From positions 1-64,000 of the forward strand of contig JAKZAN010000189.1 in NCBI GenBank assembly GCA_023053545.1: a DNA stretch of 64,000 nt, read 5' to 3'. A program made the translations under genes and the position numbers. This document shows positions 1 to 10,871 of this stretch, piece by piece. Under the pieces are notes generated by a model that saw nothing but the letters and a program-made list of their open reading frames with translations, ran no database searches and was not told where the DNA came from. The stretch comes from Lepidurus packardi. Lineage: Eukaryota; Arthropoda; Branchiopoda; Notostraca; Triopsidae. Position 1 is the stretch's first letter. Each line of letters starts with the position of its first letter.

Positions 1-214
1 CCAACCCCAACCCCAACCCCAACCCCAACCCCAACCCCAACCCCAACCCCAACCCCAACCCCAACCCCAACCCCAACCCCAACCCCAACCCCAACCCCAA
101 CCCCAACCCCAACCCCAACCCCAACCCCAACCCCAACCCCAACCCCAACCCCAACCCCAACCCCAACCCCAACCCCAACCCCAACCCCAACCCCAACCCC
201 AACCCCAACCCCAA
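1..214. repeat. C4A2 telomere repeat, chromosome end
   Basis: About 35.7 perfect tandem copies of CCCCAA run from the first base to position 214, where CCAATCAATTG breaks the register. No copy is degenerate. The C-rich strand reads 5' to 3' into the window, as expected for the left end of a linear chromosome whose G-rich strand was added by telomerase. C4A2 is the repeat of Tetrahymena and relatives; hypotrichs use C4A4. The first gene stop lies only 569 bases further in, so there is little subtelomere. This marks a macronuclear chromosome tip rather than an internal telomere-like tract. Confidence 0.98.
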
Positions 215-782
215 TCAATTGTGAGAAATGTATATTGGGTTATTCCCCAAGCAAAACTAAAGATCCACTACATATAGTCACTTAGTTGTCAAGAATGGTT
301 GAAGATGGTCGGTTCAAACATCAAACTAATGATTCTTCATAAAGCTTGTCCAACTAGGAACCATAATCTAGTCTCAGGGAATCATAATAACAACTCCGGA
401 AAGTAAAAGAGAAACTCCAGATCCAAGTGCAAAGTACCAGAAATCCCTGGACGATCTGTCGACTTGGAAGCTAAAGTGGATACTTACCTACTATTATAAC
501 AGTCTGGATGCGATGAAAACAAATGAGTTCTTCAATGGAAATCAGATCTAACATGGCATCTTTTTATCGATGAATAGGCTTATGGGGAGTAGATTTTTAT
601 CTTTTTCTTTTAGAGAAGCTATGATCCTCCTAAATACCCCTATTCCTGAATTTTTATAAGGTTTCGATTTGATTGACTCTAGCACTCTATATATGGGCCG
701 GAACTGTTTTTGCTCAGTCGATATAAAACAGTCTATCTTGCTTTGTCTTTTTATCTGCTTCGGGACTTATATATATTGCGAA
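215..782. other. Subtelomeric spacer, no gene seen
   Basis: This AT-rich stretch lies between the telomere and the stop of the acyl carrier protein gene. I found no open frame with coding character, no tandem repeat and no convincing RNA gene. It presumably holds the 3' flank of the first gene and any de novo telomere-addition context. Confidence 0.6.
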
Positions 783-1363
783 TCAGAATACTTTCGGGTC
801 TCTCGAAAGCAGCAACACCAGGTCTTACAACTTTGACACGCTCTCGAACACTCTGTCCTCGAATACCGTCGTGAACTCCTGCTCGATTTCAGTCAGCAAC
901 ACAGTCATGTTCAGGGAGTCCAATCCCAAATCCTTCCGCAGGTCCATGTCGAACTTGAATTTCCGGATGTCCACTAACTCACTATTGTGCAGCAGCTTCA
1001 GAATCCTGGTTTCGATCTATGCAGTCCCATAATGATGGATGATGTGGTTGAGAGTTATTGGTTACTTCGTTGCGCTCCACAAACACGTCTTCAAATGCCT
1101 GGACTTCCATATCGGGGGCCGTTCGACCTTTCAATATAAAACGATACTCTCTAAGCTTCTCGCGGTTATTGATGCGTCGTCTAAAGCAAAGGATTAGGGT
1201 TGGGATCAGATTAATATTGGGGCAAAAGGAGAATGCGAAAATAGTGGCAGGTGATGCAGGGTATTGTTGTTATGTGGAATAGCGTATGTTTTTGGTTATG
1301 TGTTTACTGTTCCTGGACAGCGGTGGAGAAGGAGGACCTAAGGACTCTAGCGATACTCTTCAT
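783..1363 (-). CDS. Mitochondrial acyl carrier protein (NDUFAB1-like)
   Basis: The spliced product is 134 residues. It starts with a basic, Ser-rich presequence (MKSIARVLRSSFSTAVQEQ) typical of mitochondrial import, and its C-terminal half carries the ACP signature DLGLDSLNMTVLLTEIEQEF. The serine of DSL is the 4'-phosphopantetheine attachment site. The family carries acyl chains for mitochondrial fatty-acid and lipoate synthesis and is a structural part of complex I and Fe-S assembly. Two introns are inferred at 1181-1307 and 1017-1065; both have GT-AG ends and restore one frame of 135 codons. A TAA near the end is read as Gln and the stop is TGA. The start is the first ATG and gives the transit peptide. 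The telomere lies immediately downstream. Confidence 0.85.
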
Positions 1364-1593
1364 ATGAAGTATAGAGTAGGGATACGTATGTGTTATATGG
1401 TTAATATGTGCTGATATTATTGTGGATAAAGTGTCCTCAATGATTGATGTACTTTTTGTTGTTAACAGCATGCCTATTATCACAGGTTTTAGGATCAAAA
1501 GATAAATAAAGGAGTGGGAAAGGAAAAATGGTGGGACAGGAGGGAAAAGGAAAAACATTAGTGGCATTTAAGCATCGAGTTTTCACTTCTGTC

Positions 1594-3677
1594 TCAGACC
1601 GCCTCGCACAATTCCTCGCAAGTCTAGAACTCCGAGTATTTCAAGATGAAGGGATGCTCCAAAAGTTCCTGGCACTTTATGCGCTACTTGGGGTTTTTGT
1701 GCAGGATTTGTATCACGAAGTCCTTAAACTCCTCCGATAGGCTGAGCTCAGCAGGGAATATTATCTCATCAGTTATCTGAACAATGAAACATGAGAAAGC
1801 ATGATAGCAAGGTGATTTACGATTTTAGACAGTTCTTCCTCCCTGCTTATCTCGAAAGGAATGCTGCCCACTACCAGTTAGTAGGTCAGCATCCCGACAG
1901 CCCATAGGTCTGCCCCTTCATCATAGGACTTTCCCATCAGGAGCTCGGGTGAAAGGTACAGAGGCGTGCCGCAGAACGTCGATCGCATGTCGTTCCCTCT
2001 GTAGATAGACCAGCCGAAGTCGCACAGTTTCACAAGACCCTGAGATATCAATTTTAATTGTGGGTGAGCTTACATGGACGATCACGATATTTTAGGGCTT
2101 AATGTCTCTGTGCAGAAGTTTTCTGCTGTGCATGTGCTGCAGTGCGGAGAGCAGGCTCTTGATGATGAAAGCAGTCGCTTCTTCGCTGTACTTTTACTTC
2201 TGCCGGAGTTTGGAATATAGCTGGCCCTCAGAGCCCAATTCCAGTAGAATATAGACATTTTCTTTGTCATGGAAGCTCCCGTACAGGTCAATGATATTGG
2301 GATGTTTGAGAAACGCCTGGATCTTGAGCTCGCGAATGAGCTGACCGATGAGATTGCCGTCGATGATCTGCTGCTTTTTGATAACCTTGAGTGCTGCTAG
2401 GAATCCGCTTTTCTTATGCCTGACAAAATTATCAAAAATTGCAGATTATGGATGAGGATAAAGAGATAGGAGTACAGAAATCCAGACGAACAAAAAATAG
2501 AAATAGTTTTAATTGAGGTTGTGGGGGGGGTGAATTACTTAACCATATAGACACTACCAAATTTTCCTCTACCCAGCAGCTTCATCAACTTGAAATCTTA
2601 GATCTTCAGCTTCTCATCTCCTGGGGCCCTGCTCAATATGGTGCTGAGGTTTCTTGGTGATGTCTAGTTTGCTGATTTCTTCTTGCTAGTCGTGGAGTAA
2701 GTTGAAGCTGTTTCCTTGAGTTTCGTGTCTTTGTTTGCTCGCGTTTGATAGGGAAACATATCCTACCTTTTCCACAGTTGTGAAGGATAAGGGTTTTCAA
2801 GTAAGTTAGAGTTCTTGCGCTGCATGTCCAAAACTGAAGCCAACTTGAGGCTTTCTCCTCCTGGTCTGAGATATTTGTGAGGAGACTCAGAGTCTACACA
2901 GAAGTACTCAGAGGGTCGTTGCGTCCGATCAGTTTTTTGGGCTGTCGGCATAAACGAAGGAAGGGCAAATCTTTGGGAATTGTTGCTATGTCGGAAATCA
3001 GGATTAATATTATGTGTAGACATGCCTGCGGGTTCGTTGGTGACATTCTTATATTCGGATGTATTATCATTCCCAGACTTAGGGGAGTACAGAGCCGATG
3101 CGTAGCTCTTATTAAAGGGAGGGTTTTTGCTAGATGCTATAGGAGGGGGGTTAGAGAACATACTAAGAGTGGATGGGTTAAAGCTGTTGTCGAGGTCGAA
3201 GGCCACGGAAGGGTTTTTCCTTGTACTTTTAAAATATTTGGCGTGGTTCGACTCATATGTAGGAGTGTGAGACTGGCCTCCAAATTTAAGGGTAGTGGCA
3301 GAAACATTACTATAGGGACCGTTTGACGCATGTTTTACCATAGACGAGAAGGAAGCAATATCTGTATGTTTTTAGGTTGGAGTCCTGGCGTTTCTTGTGA
3401 AGTTGACAAACTCGTTGTACGACACGTACTCAGGAAACTCAAATTGAGGAAGGGCAGGGATGTTTAGAGTATTGGTTTTGTTGTTTGGCACAGTGTGTTT
3501 GTTGCCAGAAGGGACAAAGGTCTTGATATTTTTATTGTGGATGGGCAGGGGAAATTTGGCTGCAGAAGTGGGACTGTATGCAGAAGGCGGGGAGGATGGA
3601 GCGAGAGGGTCGGAAGAATGGGTGAGTAGGGTTGGAAGGGGTGGAATGTCTTGGTGTCTCTATTTGGCGGGGTTCAT
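1594..3677 (-). CDS. Aurora-type serine/threonine protein kinase
   Basis: Four exons (introns 2420-2538, 2040-2073 and 1777-1820) encode 628 residues. The kinase domain begins near residue 360 with GRGKFGSVY, followed by LAALKVIKK, HRDIKPQNI, DFGWSIYRG, the activation segment RSTFCGTPLYLSPE, and the C-lobe motif DLWAVGML. DFGWS and the CGTPLYLSPE region are hallmarks of Aurora kinases, which act in spindle and chromosome segregation. The 360-residue N-terminal extension is low-complexity, rich in Ser, Pro and Asn, and longer than in animal Auroras. It is read through several TAA and TAG codons as Gln, so a standard-code reading would break the gene into pieces. The chosen ATG follows an in-frame TGA. 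Confidence 0.85.
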
Positions 3678-4004
3678 GCTCGGGAGTATTTTACGAATAT
3701 GTTTTATTCAAGTGATTTACACTTTTGGGAAAAAAACTTTATTTTTTTTATCAAACTCTAATTATTTACTCTCGTCAATAAAAAATCCTATGTCTGGCTT
3801 GCAATGCAGTCAATCTTACTCAGCAATACTCTGCAGATCGCAGACCCTAAAACACCATATCCGACCCAGAGATCCACATTGTCTCCAAAACTGCAGTTCA
3901 CATCTATCAAGTACAAACAACCCTCATCTAAAACCAGTCCAAATTAATTATCCACATCTATCTGATCAACAATCATCCTACCTCAGGCAGACAGTGAGTA
4001 ACCA

Positions 4005-4953
4005 TCAAAAATCATCATCGTCTACACCCATGTTCTCCATCAGCTTATAAATAAACTGTTCAGCTTTGTCTTTTCGCTCTTTGTCTGAGAGTTTGCCAGT
4101 TCTGATGTCAGTCATCTCTGTCATGAGTCTCGCGAACATGTTCATCTACATGTCCATTTTAATGTCGTCTTGCATTCCGAAAGTGTTCTCCTTGGGTTGT
4201 TTGTCTTTCTTGGAATCTGCCTTTTCTGCAGTTGTATCTGACTTATTGGTAGGAGCAGCCACGATCTCCTCTTCATGTTCTTATTTAGTGGGCAGGGGAT
4301 CTTTTGCTGCACTTTCAGCCTCTGAAGAAGGGCACTAAACAACCTGCTTAATACTATTAGTAGGAGTGTTGTTGCTATTCTGATTTTTCTTGTCTTTCAT
4401 TTCCAACTTCTTCCAGACTGTTAGCTCCAAAATCTCGACTATTCGTATGATACCCACAGGGTCCTCTTTTAGAGAATTAGTCTTAGCTGGCATTGGGTGC
4501 TGACTATTCATCATAGCCTCTAGCCCTACTAAATCATCACGTACAGGCTCGATATAGACTTCTTAAAGAGCCTCCGATATTTCGTCAAGTGGGTCATCCG
4601 GATGTGATTATGGGGCGTCGTAGAGAAGGAACATCGTATTGGGATTGCACTTCTGGATTGTCGTCTCCATGTGGTTAATGATATTGCGTTTGTCTGATTG
4701 CTCGGCATTGAGATAAAAACACATGCAGTCAGCAGAAGAGATTGCCGATTGGGTGATTTAGTGCCAAGAGAGGATTGTTATTCGGGGAGTGCTGGTAAAG
4801 TATTTGGTGTGGATCTGGAGGGCAGACTCAGGGCTGGCAGGGAAGTAGTGTTTGAGGACTAAGGATATTTGTGAGAAATATACCTGTAAGCAAGGGAGAG
4901 ACCGACTGGGGGGAGTCTGTGATAACGCAGAACTCGTGGTGTGGCGATTGCAT
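4005..4953 (-). CDS. Alpha/gamma-adaptin-binding p34-like protein (AAGAB-like)
   Basis: The product is 309 residues from two exons separated by a 19-base intron (4884-4902). The N-terminal half has the alternating hydrophobic pattern of the p34 pseudo-GTPase domain, including SADCMCFYLNAEQ and NPNTMFLLYD, then GIIRIVEILELTVWKKLE. These align by eye with the human AAGAB segments around its VVYF and RIVQALNANVW strings. The C-terminus FARLMTEMTDIRTGKLSDKE with AEQFIYKLMENMG matches the helical C-terminal dimerisation segment. AAGAB chaperones assembly of the AP1 and AP2 clathrin adaptors. The middle is an acidic, lysine-rich linker. TAA and TAG encode Gln at several sites and the stop is TGA. 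The family call rests on motif similarity recalled without a search. Confidence 0.7.
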
Positions 4954-5154
4954 GGCGTAACGCTGCAGACTCGTGGTACTCTATTTAATACAATTTACCA
5001 AAGATATAATACTTCAATCAATTTTGCAAGCTGCCTCAGTCCGATTGATTATGTCCTATTTTTCCAACATTAAAACTCTTCAGCGATCAGACGCTATAAT
5101 ATTTTATCCTAACCCATAAAAAGAGTAGCCATCCCAACCAATATAACTGCTCGC

Positions 5155-5797
5155 ATGATCTCTCAGGACTCGATAAGCTTTCCCGCTAGACAGTCAGTCT
5201 ACCAGAACAACGCGCAATCTGGAAATCCTCGCAATAGTGTCAGGCCTTCGGTTGTGCCTGTCCTCGATTTCGAGGATAGATAGTCACTCGTAACCCTTTT
5301 CTGTTTCATAGCCTTACCCCACTCTTCTGAGGATATCTTGTACAAGATTCGCTCTCCACTGCATCTCTAAGGTTTGGATTGTAGTTTGAGTGTGAATCTT
5401 GTATTGATCTTATTATTTTAAGGGTGTCATTTTCTTTATTGTCTGAATTTGTCTTTATATTTTTTGGCCGCTCTTCAGGCCACTGTTATAGAAAAACTAC
5501 AAAACTGGAACTAACCAAAACCCTCGAGCCACAGTCCACCGTCCCTCGGTGCGTCCGAGCAACCATTACGACAACAACAACAACAACAACTTCCTCAAGT
5601 TCGGCAGCAAAAATACTAACCACAAGAACGCAAACTTTAGCAATTCTGTGACCCAGCATACTTCAGTACAGTAGGAGAATGAACAGAAGGAGTGTCTGTG
5701 CACGAAGTTGTTCAACCCTCGGCCTGATCCCCCGGTTTTCGAGGAAGAACATGAGAGGAAGATGGCTAAACTCAGACAGATAAACTGGAGGAACTGA
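5155..5797 (+). CDS. Hypothetical Asn-rich small protein
   Basis: A three-exon model with introns of about 22 bases (after 5286) and 120 bases (5372-5491) closes in frame to 166 codons ending in TGA. The N-terminus is polar (MISQDSISFPARQSVYQNNA), a run of six Asn codons from an AAC microsatellite lies at 5574-5591, and the C-terminus is acidic to basic (PDPPVFEEEHERKMAKLRQ). No domain is recognised. Frame switching between the flanking segments makes the introns necessary, but the exact first acceptor could differ. It is the only plus-strand gene among the first eight and lies between two minus-strand genes. Confidence 0.5.
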
Positions 5798-6038
5798 CTC
5801 CACCTGTAGTTTGATATCTCTTGCGTGCGTCCACTATTTTTGGCAACCCATTCTATCTTCTTCTGTTTGAGTTACTTCCCCCGTTTATTTCCTATAATTG
5901 GCTCGCTGCTACTCTTACGCATTGTTTTTATGACTGATCCCAATTTAAATCATACTGATGATGGCTACACCGATTGATAATATGGATACAAAGTAGCTAT
6001 TGCAGCATAGGTCCCAGGGATCCTTATTGTCATTTTGG

Positions 6039-6946
6039 TCAGTTCGGCTCATTGCCAATAATACCTTCGGCCTGGATACGCTTCCATTTGAGTACTATCT
6101 TTTCTGCCAGCAGTCTGATATCCTGGTAAGTTATCTTTTTGTGTCTCTCCAAAAGTATCATCAGACTATCAGCCTTCTTGATATCCGAGGAATTGATGTT
6201 GCTAATGTCATACAGGATCTGCATGCTGCGCTTCTTAAGGGTCAGATTGGGGGGATTTCCATTGGGATAGTTGCGGATCCACTGTTCAAACAGTAGCAAT
6301 CCTCCCTCCTTCAAGAAATACTATTGGACGAGTCTCTGAATACGTTTAGCCGAAGTGAAGGATAAGTGATCGTACATCTTTTAGGCAGACCTCCAAGGTG
6401 CTGAGATAGATGAGGCGGGCATCTGCTCTTCTGCCCTTTTCGACGCTAATGTAGTCCTTTTCGAGTGTTTTCTTCATTGTAGCTAAAACCTCAAAGGCAG
6501 TCTTCTCGGCTATTTATCTGAGGTGGATGTCCTGTTCTTCTCTGGGCTTGCGATGGGTTTCTATATTTGAGTCGAAAGTGATAATGTCAATATTATGAGG
6601 GATTTCGAGTCAGATGATATGGGAACTGCTAAACTTGGGCATGGTACTACTTACTTTTGGGTCCTTTCTTTTTAATTTTGTCTACCTTCTTGATTGGCTT
6701 GGTCATTCTGCCCCTTCTTCTTCTTTTACTCTCTTCCGAATCATTGCCACTCTACTCTTCCTCATACTTGGCAGTCGATCTCTTTTTGGGTAGGGGTTTG
6801 AGTTCAGCAGGGTCTAGTTGTATCTGGTCGAACAACCCTGCATCGTCCTTATCCTGATCGTCATCGCCGTAGAAATAGTCTTCCTCCTCATCCTTGGGCT
6901 TTATGAGCCTTCGCGATATCGGGGCTTCCTCTTCTATATTTGACAT
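6039..6946 (-). CDS. Transcription elongation factor Spn1/IWS1-like
   Basis: The product is 257 residues from three exons (introns 6561-6654 and 6336-6375). The N-terminus is strongly acidic (DEEEDYFYGDDDQDKDD), as in the Spt6-binding tail of Spn1. A short basic linker follows, then a TFIIS N-terminal-like helical bundle with EGGLLLFEQWIRNYPNGN, LKKRSMQILYDIS and a closing IVLKWKRIQ that matches the family's final LINEWSRPI helix. Spn1 binds Spt6 and RNA polymerase II during elongation. Without the 94-base intron the frame runs into a TGA; GT-AG splicing removes it and restores the domain. The protein is shorter than yeast Spn1 (about 410 residues), mainly at the N-terminus. Confidence 0.72.
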
Positions 6947-7046
6947 TAAGGTAGTTTAGATGCTTAATATCTATATTAAATACTTGAAAACTAATTATGT
7001 TATTTGATGAGGACAAGGGTGCTCGTATAAACTGTGGGAAAAGCTC

Positions 7047-8411
7047 TCATCCTACGGGTTAGGTGTGATCCTGGAATTATCTACGACAGCCCGCATTGGT
7101 CCATTGGTTGTTATTGCGCTTCTCGAAACCTGGGTCCTTCTTTGAAGGCATAGGCTTATTGTACTGCGGGAACAACAAAAGCTTGTAGACCACCACCTGC
7201 ACAATAGTCACCAAGATAGACATGAAGATGATTATGATCGAGGCTATGAAAAACCCATCATCGTTCCAGCTGAACTTATAAGGGTTTCTGCCAGCTATTA
7301 TGGTCGACTGTATCATGATAAGTATCGTAGTACCGATCAGCAAGTAGGTTTGGATATCAGTAAGGTTCAGCTGTGATGTCGGAGGCACTCTTTCTCGGAT
7401 GGTAGGCAGGAATGCTAAGAAGGCTATCATTACTCCTGATATGCTCTGGAGTCTGCTGGCTAAATCGGTGGAGGCATAAAACATGGAGATATTGACACCT
7501 GTCAGAATCCACATGGGAATCAAGATGATAAGCAAGGCAATCAGGGGAAAGCGGTAGATTTTGAATGTGAAGACCACATGATGATACTCCTTTAACTTTC
7601 GCTGATTGAGCTTAAGGGCCTCTTGACTCTCGATATTGTAGGATTCTAAGGAATTCTGAAGAGGACGGGTGGGCTTTTTGGAAGTTTTCTTTTTATCAGC
7701 TTGTTTCTTTTTGGATTTGATTAATTCGAGCTGCTACTTTTGTTTCGGCGTGATAAGTGTGTTTCTGGCCTCGATCCGGAACATGTTCTTGATCACTCCA
7801 TATTCTCCCTTATTGATGATTGTATCCACTGTGATCATTTCGGCCAGGTCTTACAGATTTGTCTTTTAGTCACTCGGGAAATACTCCATAAAATTGAACT
7901 TTAAGGTCACCGGGTGTGCTTCTGGTAACAAATTTGCAAGGCCCCCCATGACTGCTTCTACTCCGGTCTGGGGACTAAAAACCTTGGCGTTCATGGATAT
8001 GCTTAATCGTAGTGTCTGTCGCTCGAAGGGTGTGAAGAAAAGGCCTCCCTCGAGTTTGGCTTCGAAGCTTCCTCTGTACATGAAAATCAATTCGCTCTTT
8101 TTGTCAATAAGTTTCATAGTTGATGGTGGCTCGTCATTAAATTCAAGTGTCTCGGTGCCGTTTAGCAGGGCAGTGACGCCCTTCTGTAGCTCTGGAAGGT
8201 AGCGCTAGAGGCCTTTGTAGTAGATAGTCAAGAAGAGGGTTCCCGAGAACATGCCGGATGCCTTGCCAACATCGATGCTGAGGAGTTCCTTAAACTTGAT
8301 ACGCATGTAACAGGGGAGGAAGTAGACATTCTTTTGATATTTCGAGAGAAGAACCTGATTTTAATAAGGCCGAAGAGCCTGGGTTTCTAGGGAATGTTGG
8401 ACGGATGTCAT
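7047..8411 (-). CDS. Pentameric ligand-gated ion channel-like protein
   Basis: One intronless frame encodes 454 residues. The first half is beta-rich and includes YRGSFEAKLEGGLFFTPFE followed by RQTLRLSISM, resembling the channel-family motif in which RYRGxF is followed by FPFDxQ. Four hydrophobic helices follow: one starting FPLIALLIILIPMWIL, one SISGVMIAFLAFLP, one TYLLIGTTILIMIQS, and one IASIIIIFMSILVTIV. The order and the charged RERVPP between helices 2 and 3 fit a Cys-loop-type pore. I see no disulfide-linked Cys loop and no obvious signal peptide, and a lysine-rich insert precedes TM1. The ligand cannot be inferred. Three TAR codons are read as Gln. The alternative is a ciliate-specific four-TM protein. 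Confidence 0.55.
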
Positions 8412-9118
8412 TTTTGTTTGGTCGATTTTTTGGAAACAAAATGTGGATGATATATAAATCACTTAAAAAGGTGGCAGTATCTATTTAGCAATGATTCTGT
8501 TTCTTATCAATGTTTTTGAATCGACAGCAGACTCACATAACCTCTAGAGAGTACAAATAGTAAAGAGTCACGACCCAATACATATTATTCATGTACCAGC
8601 ATCGATCATCATTTAAGGATATCAGTTGATAAAACAATAGACTTAATGCCTTGAAAGACTCGATGTACAATATTCGGAGTCCTATCTCAATACTTCAAAG
8701 GGTCAAGAGTCCACCAGAGAAGATTCTTGAGAGGAATAAAGTAGCGATTTTGACAAGAAGTGTTGTCAATACCAATGCAAGATCAATATTATTTGATCGC
8801 TCCGGATTAGGTAGAGAGCAAAGAATCTATAAACCTACAATTTTAGTCTGAAAACATTTACACATCTAGGAAAGAGGTCAACCAAGCCAAGCTCGAATAC
8901 AAGTTTTAACAGAAAAATGTTAACAATCAGAAGTAGAATATTGAATCGACAGTGCTTTGTCGCCAATATTTTATTACGAAATTTCCATATAGGTATTTTA
9001 TCAGGAAACAAAAGGGTTGTTGCTATCCAGCTTCAGCATAGAGTTGACTCATGCTGAAGTTTCAGTCGCAAGGCTTCCGGGTTGTTCTCGTCTTCCAATA
9101 ACACTATCATCCATTAAT
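8412..9118. other. Intergenic stretch, no secure gene
   Basis: An open frame at 8651-8851 (+) ends in TGA, but an in-frame TGA lies just upstream of its ATG and its composition is not convincing. With a single stop codon, frames of this length arise often by chance. A second overlapping frame starts near 8491. The stretch is AT-rich and separates two minus-strand genes. Confidence 0.5.
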
Positions 9119-9583
9119 TCATAAGGTATACATGTATGAGGTTGGAGGGTTCCAAAAATAGTGATAAAAGGTGCTAGATGGGAGATCCTCGGTTGATACC
9201 AGAGGGTAGATAACTTTTGAATTAATGAGATCGCCAGCATTTTGCATGGGCGAGGTGACCACGAGGATTGAAAATGCAAAGAACAGATGATGGGTAGTAC
9301 CTTTTTCGATGTAGTTTTTGGCGATCTGAGGCTTCCTGAGTTTGATATATGCCTATGCTAGCAATACCTGTATTTGGGTGTCTAGCTGATCGATTTGAGT
9401 CTTTAGTTAGGAAGAGATAGCCTGGAATAGATTCTTCTGGAGGGAGAGGAGTGTTTATTGGAGGATGGAGATAGCCTCATAGAAATCCTACTATTAGATA
9501 TGGAGCCGGGCGAGAAGCATGCACTTGCGGGCAGACTCTAGGACGAAGTAATGCTTGTTGTCTAGGCTGGGATGGGCAGACAT
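9119..9583 (-). CDS. Small helical repeat-like protein, TPR-like
   Basis: The product is about 125 to 154 residues. The N-terminal part is a helical hairpin pattern, ARKCMLLARLHIQQQDFYEA then ISILQQTLLSLQKN, followed by VLLAQAYIKLRKPQIAKNYI, which looks like TPR helices. A possible 87-base GT-AG intron (about 9165-9251) is a multiple of three, so both the spliced and the retained form are open to the TGA at 9119-9121. Codons for Gln are largely TAA and TAG. The protein could be a subunit of a larger complex; no specific family is recognised. The gene lies downstream of the GTSF1-like gene on the same strand. Confidence 0.55.
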
Positions 9584-9891
9584 TCTGTGGGTAAGATAGT
9601 TTTATTATGAATGGGGCGAGGCGGGGGATTCGGAATAAATAATTGTGGCTATTATGATGTACTGACGTAATAGGGAGTGTTGATGGGATGGTAAGTCTGC
9701 GATATCTAAAGCCACACTCCTGGGAATATCCATTATGACCCTCTTAATATTTAATTAGAAAATTATTGAAGATATATGGTGTGTTCCGGATTTCTCTGGG
9801 ATTGAGACAGGCAGAACAGAACTATTTCGACAAAAATACCGAAGCTAGCCCTTATAGTGATTCTAAACAAATCTGTCGACCATCAGCATCC
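9584..9891. other. Spacer between same-strand genes
   Basis: About 308 bases between the GTSF1-like stop and the next start on the minus strand. It is mixed GC and AT sequence without a coding frame of note. I see no RNA gene or repeat. Confidence 0.5.
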
Positions 9892-10440
9892 TCACTCCTT
9901 CAGACATTTTTGAATTAGCTTTGCAATCTGGGACTTTGGGTCTTTGTTCTCGCAGATGTACTTCTTCATTATCTCCACGCACTCCTCGCATTATTATAAT
10001 GTCTTCATCTCCTCCTTCCCCTCTTCTACCTTCCCACATTTCTCCTCATCTTCTCCCTCCTCGCTCTTCAGACTCTTCTCCCGTGATCTTTCTCTCTCAG
10101 TCTCCATTTCTCTTCCCTCGGCGCCATAATGGTTCGCATTTTCCGTAGGCCGATTAAAACGAGCAAAACTCGAAAGTGTGGCGATTTAGCTGAGCAAAGC
10201 TTCCCTGGGCAGTCGCAACTCACAATTGAGTTCATGATCGATGAGATCGGTGATAGGAACAATATGAAGGGTGGAGTATTTGCACCTGGCAAAGTCTTTG
10301 GCATTCTTGATGCCTATTTTGCAGCGGATGAGGTGTGTTTGAAACTTGGTGACAGAGATACGATGGGAGGCATCATAGGGACAGATACGGATGTTGGAGT
10401 CTGTCTCGTCCTAGTACCATTTAGGAAAGGTGGAGTGCAT
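9892..10440 (-). CDS. GTSF1-like protein with two CHHC zinc fingers
   Basis: One uninterrupted frame encodes 182 residues. Two CHHC fingers stand back to back: C20-x5-H26-x9-H36-x3-C40 (CPYDASHRISVTKFQTHLIRC without its last residue) and C53-x5-H59-x9-H69-x3-C73. The spacing is exact in both. The tail is highly charged and Glu/Lys-rich, as in GTSF1 and Asterix, which bind Piwi-class Argonautes. In ciliates, Piwi proteins guide DNA elimination in the developing macronucleus, and a GTSF1 homologue has been reported to take part in Paramecium (recalled, not checked). CHHC fingers also occur in U11-48K and Trm13, but paired fingers plus an acidic tail in a small protein fit GTSF1 best. Divergently placed to the gene at 10872. 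Confidence 0.8.
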
Positions 10441-10871
10441 GGGGGAATGCGTAGGGATGGGCCTCGATATTTTTTGTAAAAAGTACAATGAGTAAAGGGA
10501 GGTAAGCTGAAAAATTTGGCTCAAAAATCAAAAAATCGATAAAGTTAACTTAAAAGCGATGTGGCTGCTGATTGGTTAAAAATATAAACAAGCATAAAAA
10601 AAACCTACTGAAGTATTCATACCGAGGTCTAAAGTGCTATGAAGTCGAATGGCAGTTTAGAGTTTCTGTGTCCTAGTTTTTAAGCTGGCCAGAGTGTTAG
10701 AATTGAAAGAACAAAGGGCAACCCAATCCGAGAGAACAAACATTATAATTTGCATAACTCTAAAATAACACACACGCTCAAAAACTGAATACTCGCTACT
10801 CTAGCATAACCACCACCTTGTCTACGCTTCCTCTTCAGATGTAAAGCAATAAACTAACCCCTATCAACCTC
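10441..10871. other. Divergent intergenic region
   Basis: About 430 AT-rich bases lie between the start codons of the GTSF1-like gene (minus) and the TMCO4-like gene (plus). It must hold two promoters. I see no recognisable element beyond A/T runs and no coding frame. Confidence 0.5.

Noticed and set aside
5573..5592. AAC microsatellite as a stand-alone repeat feature
   Set aside because: It encodes an Asn run in frame in the predicted protein.
6561..6654. An in-frame TGA in the Spn1 gene suggesting UGA recoding
   Set aside because: A 94-base GT-AG intron removes it and restores the conserved domain.
8651..8851. A 66-residue plus-strand protein
   Set aside because: Preceded by an in-frame TGA, no family match and a second open frame overlaps it; chance frames of this size are common with one stop codon.
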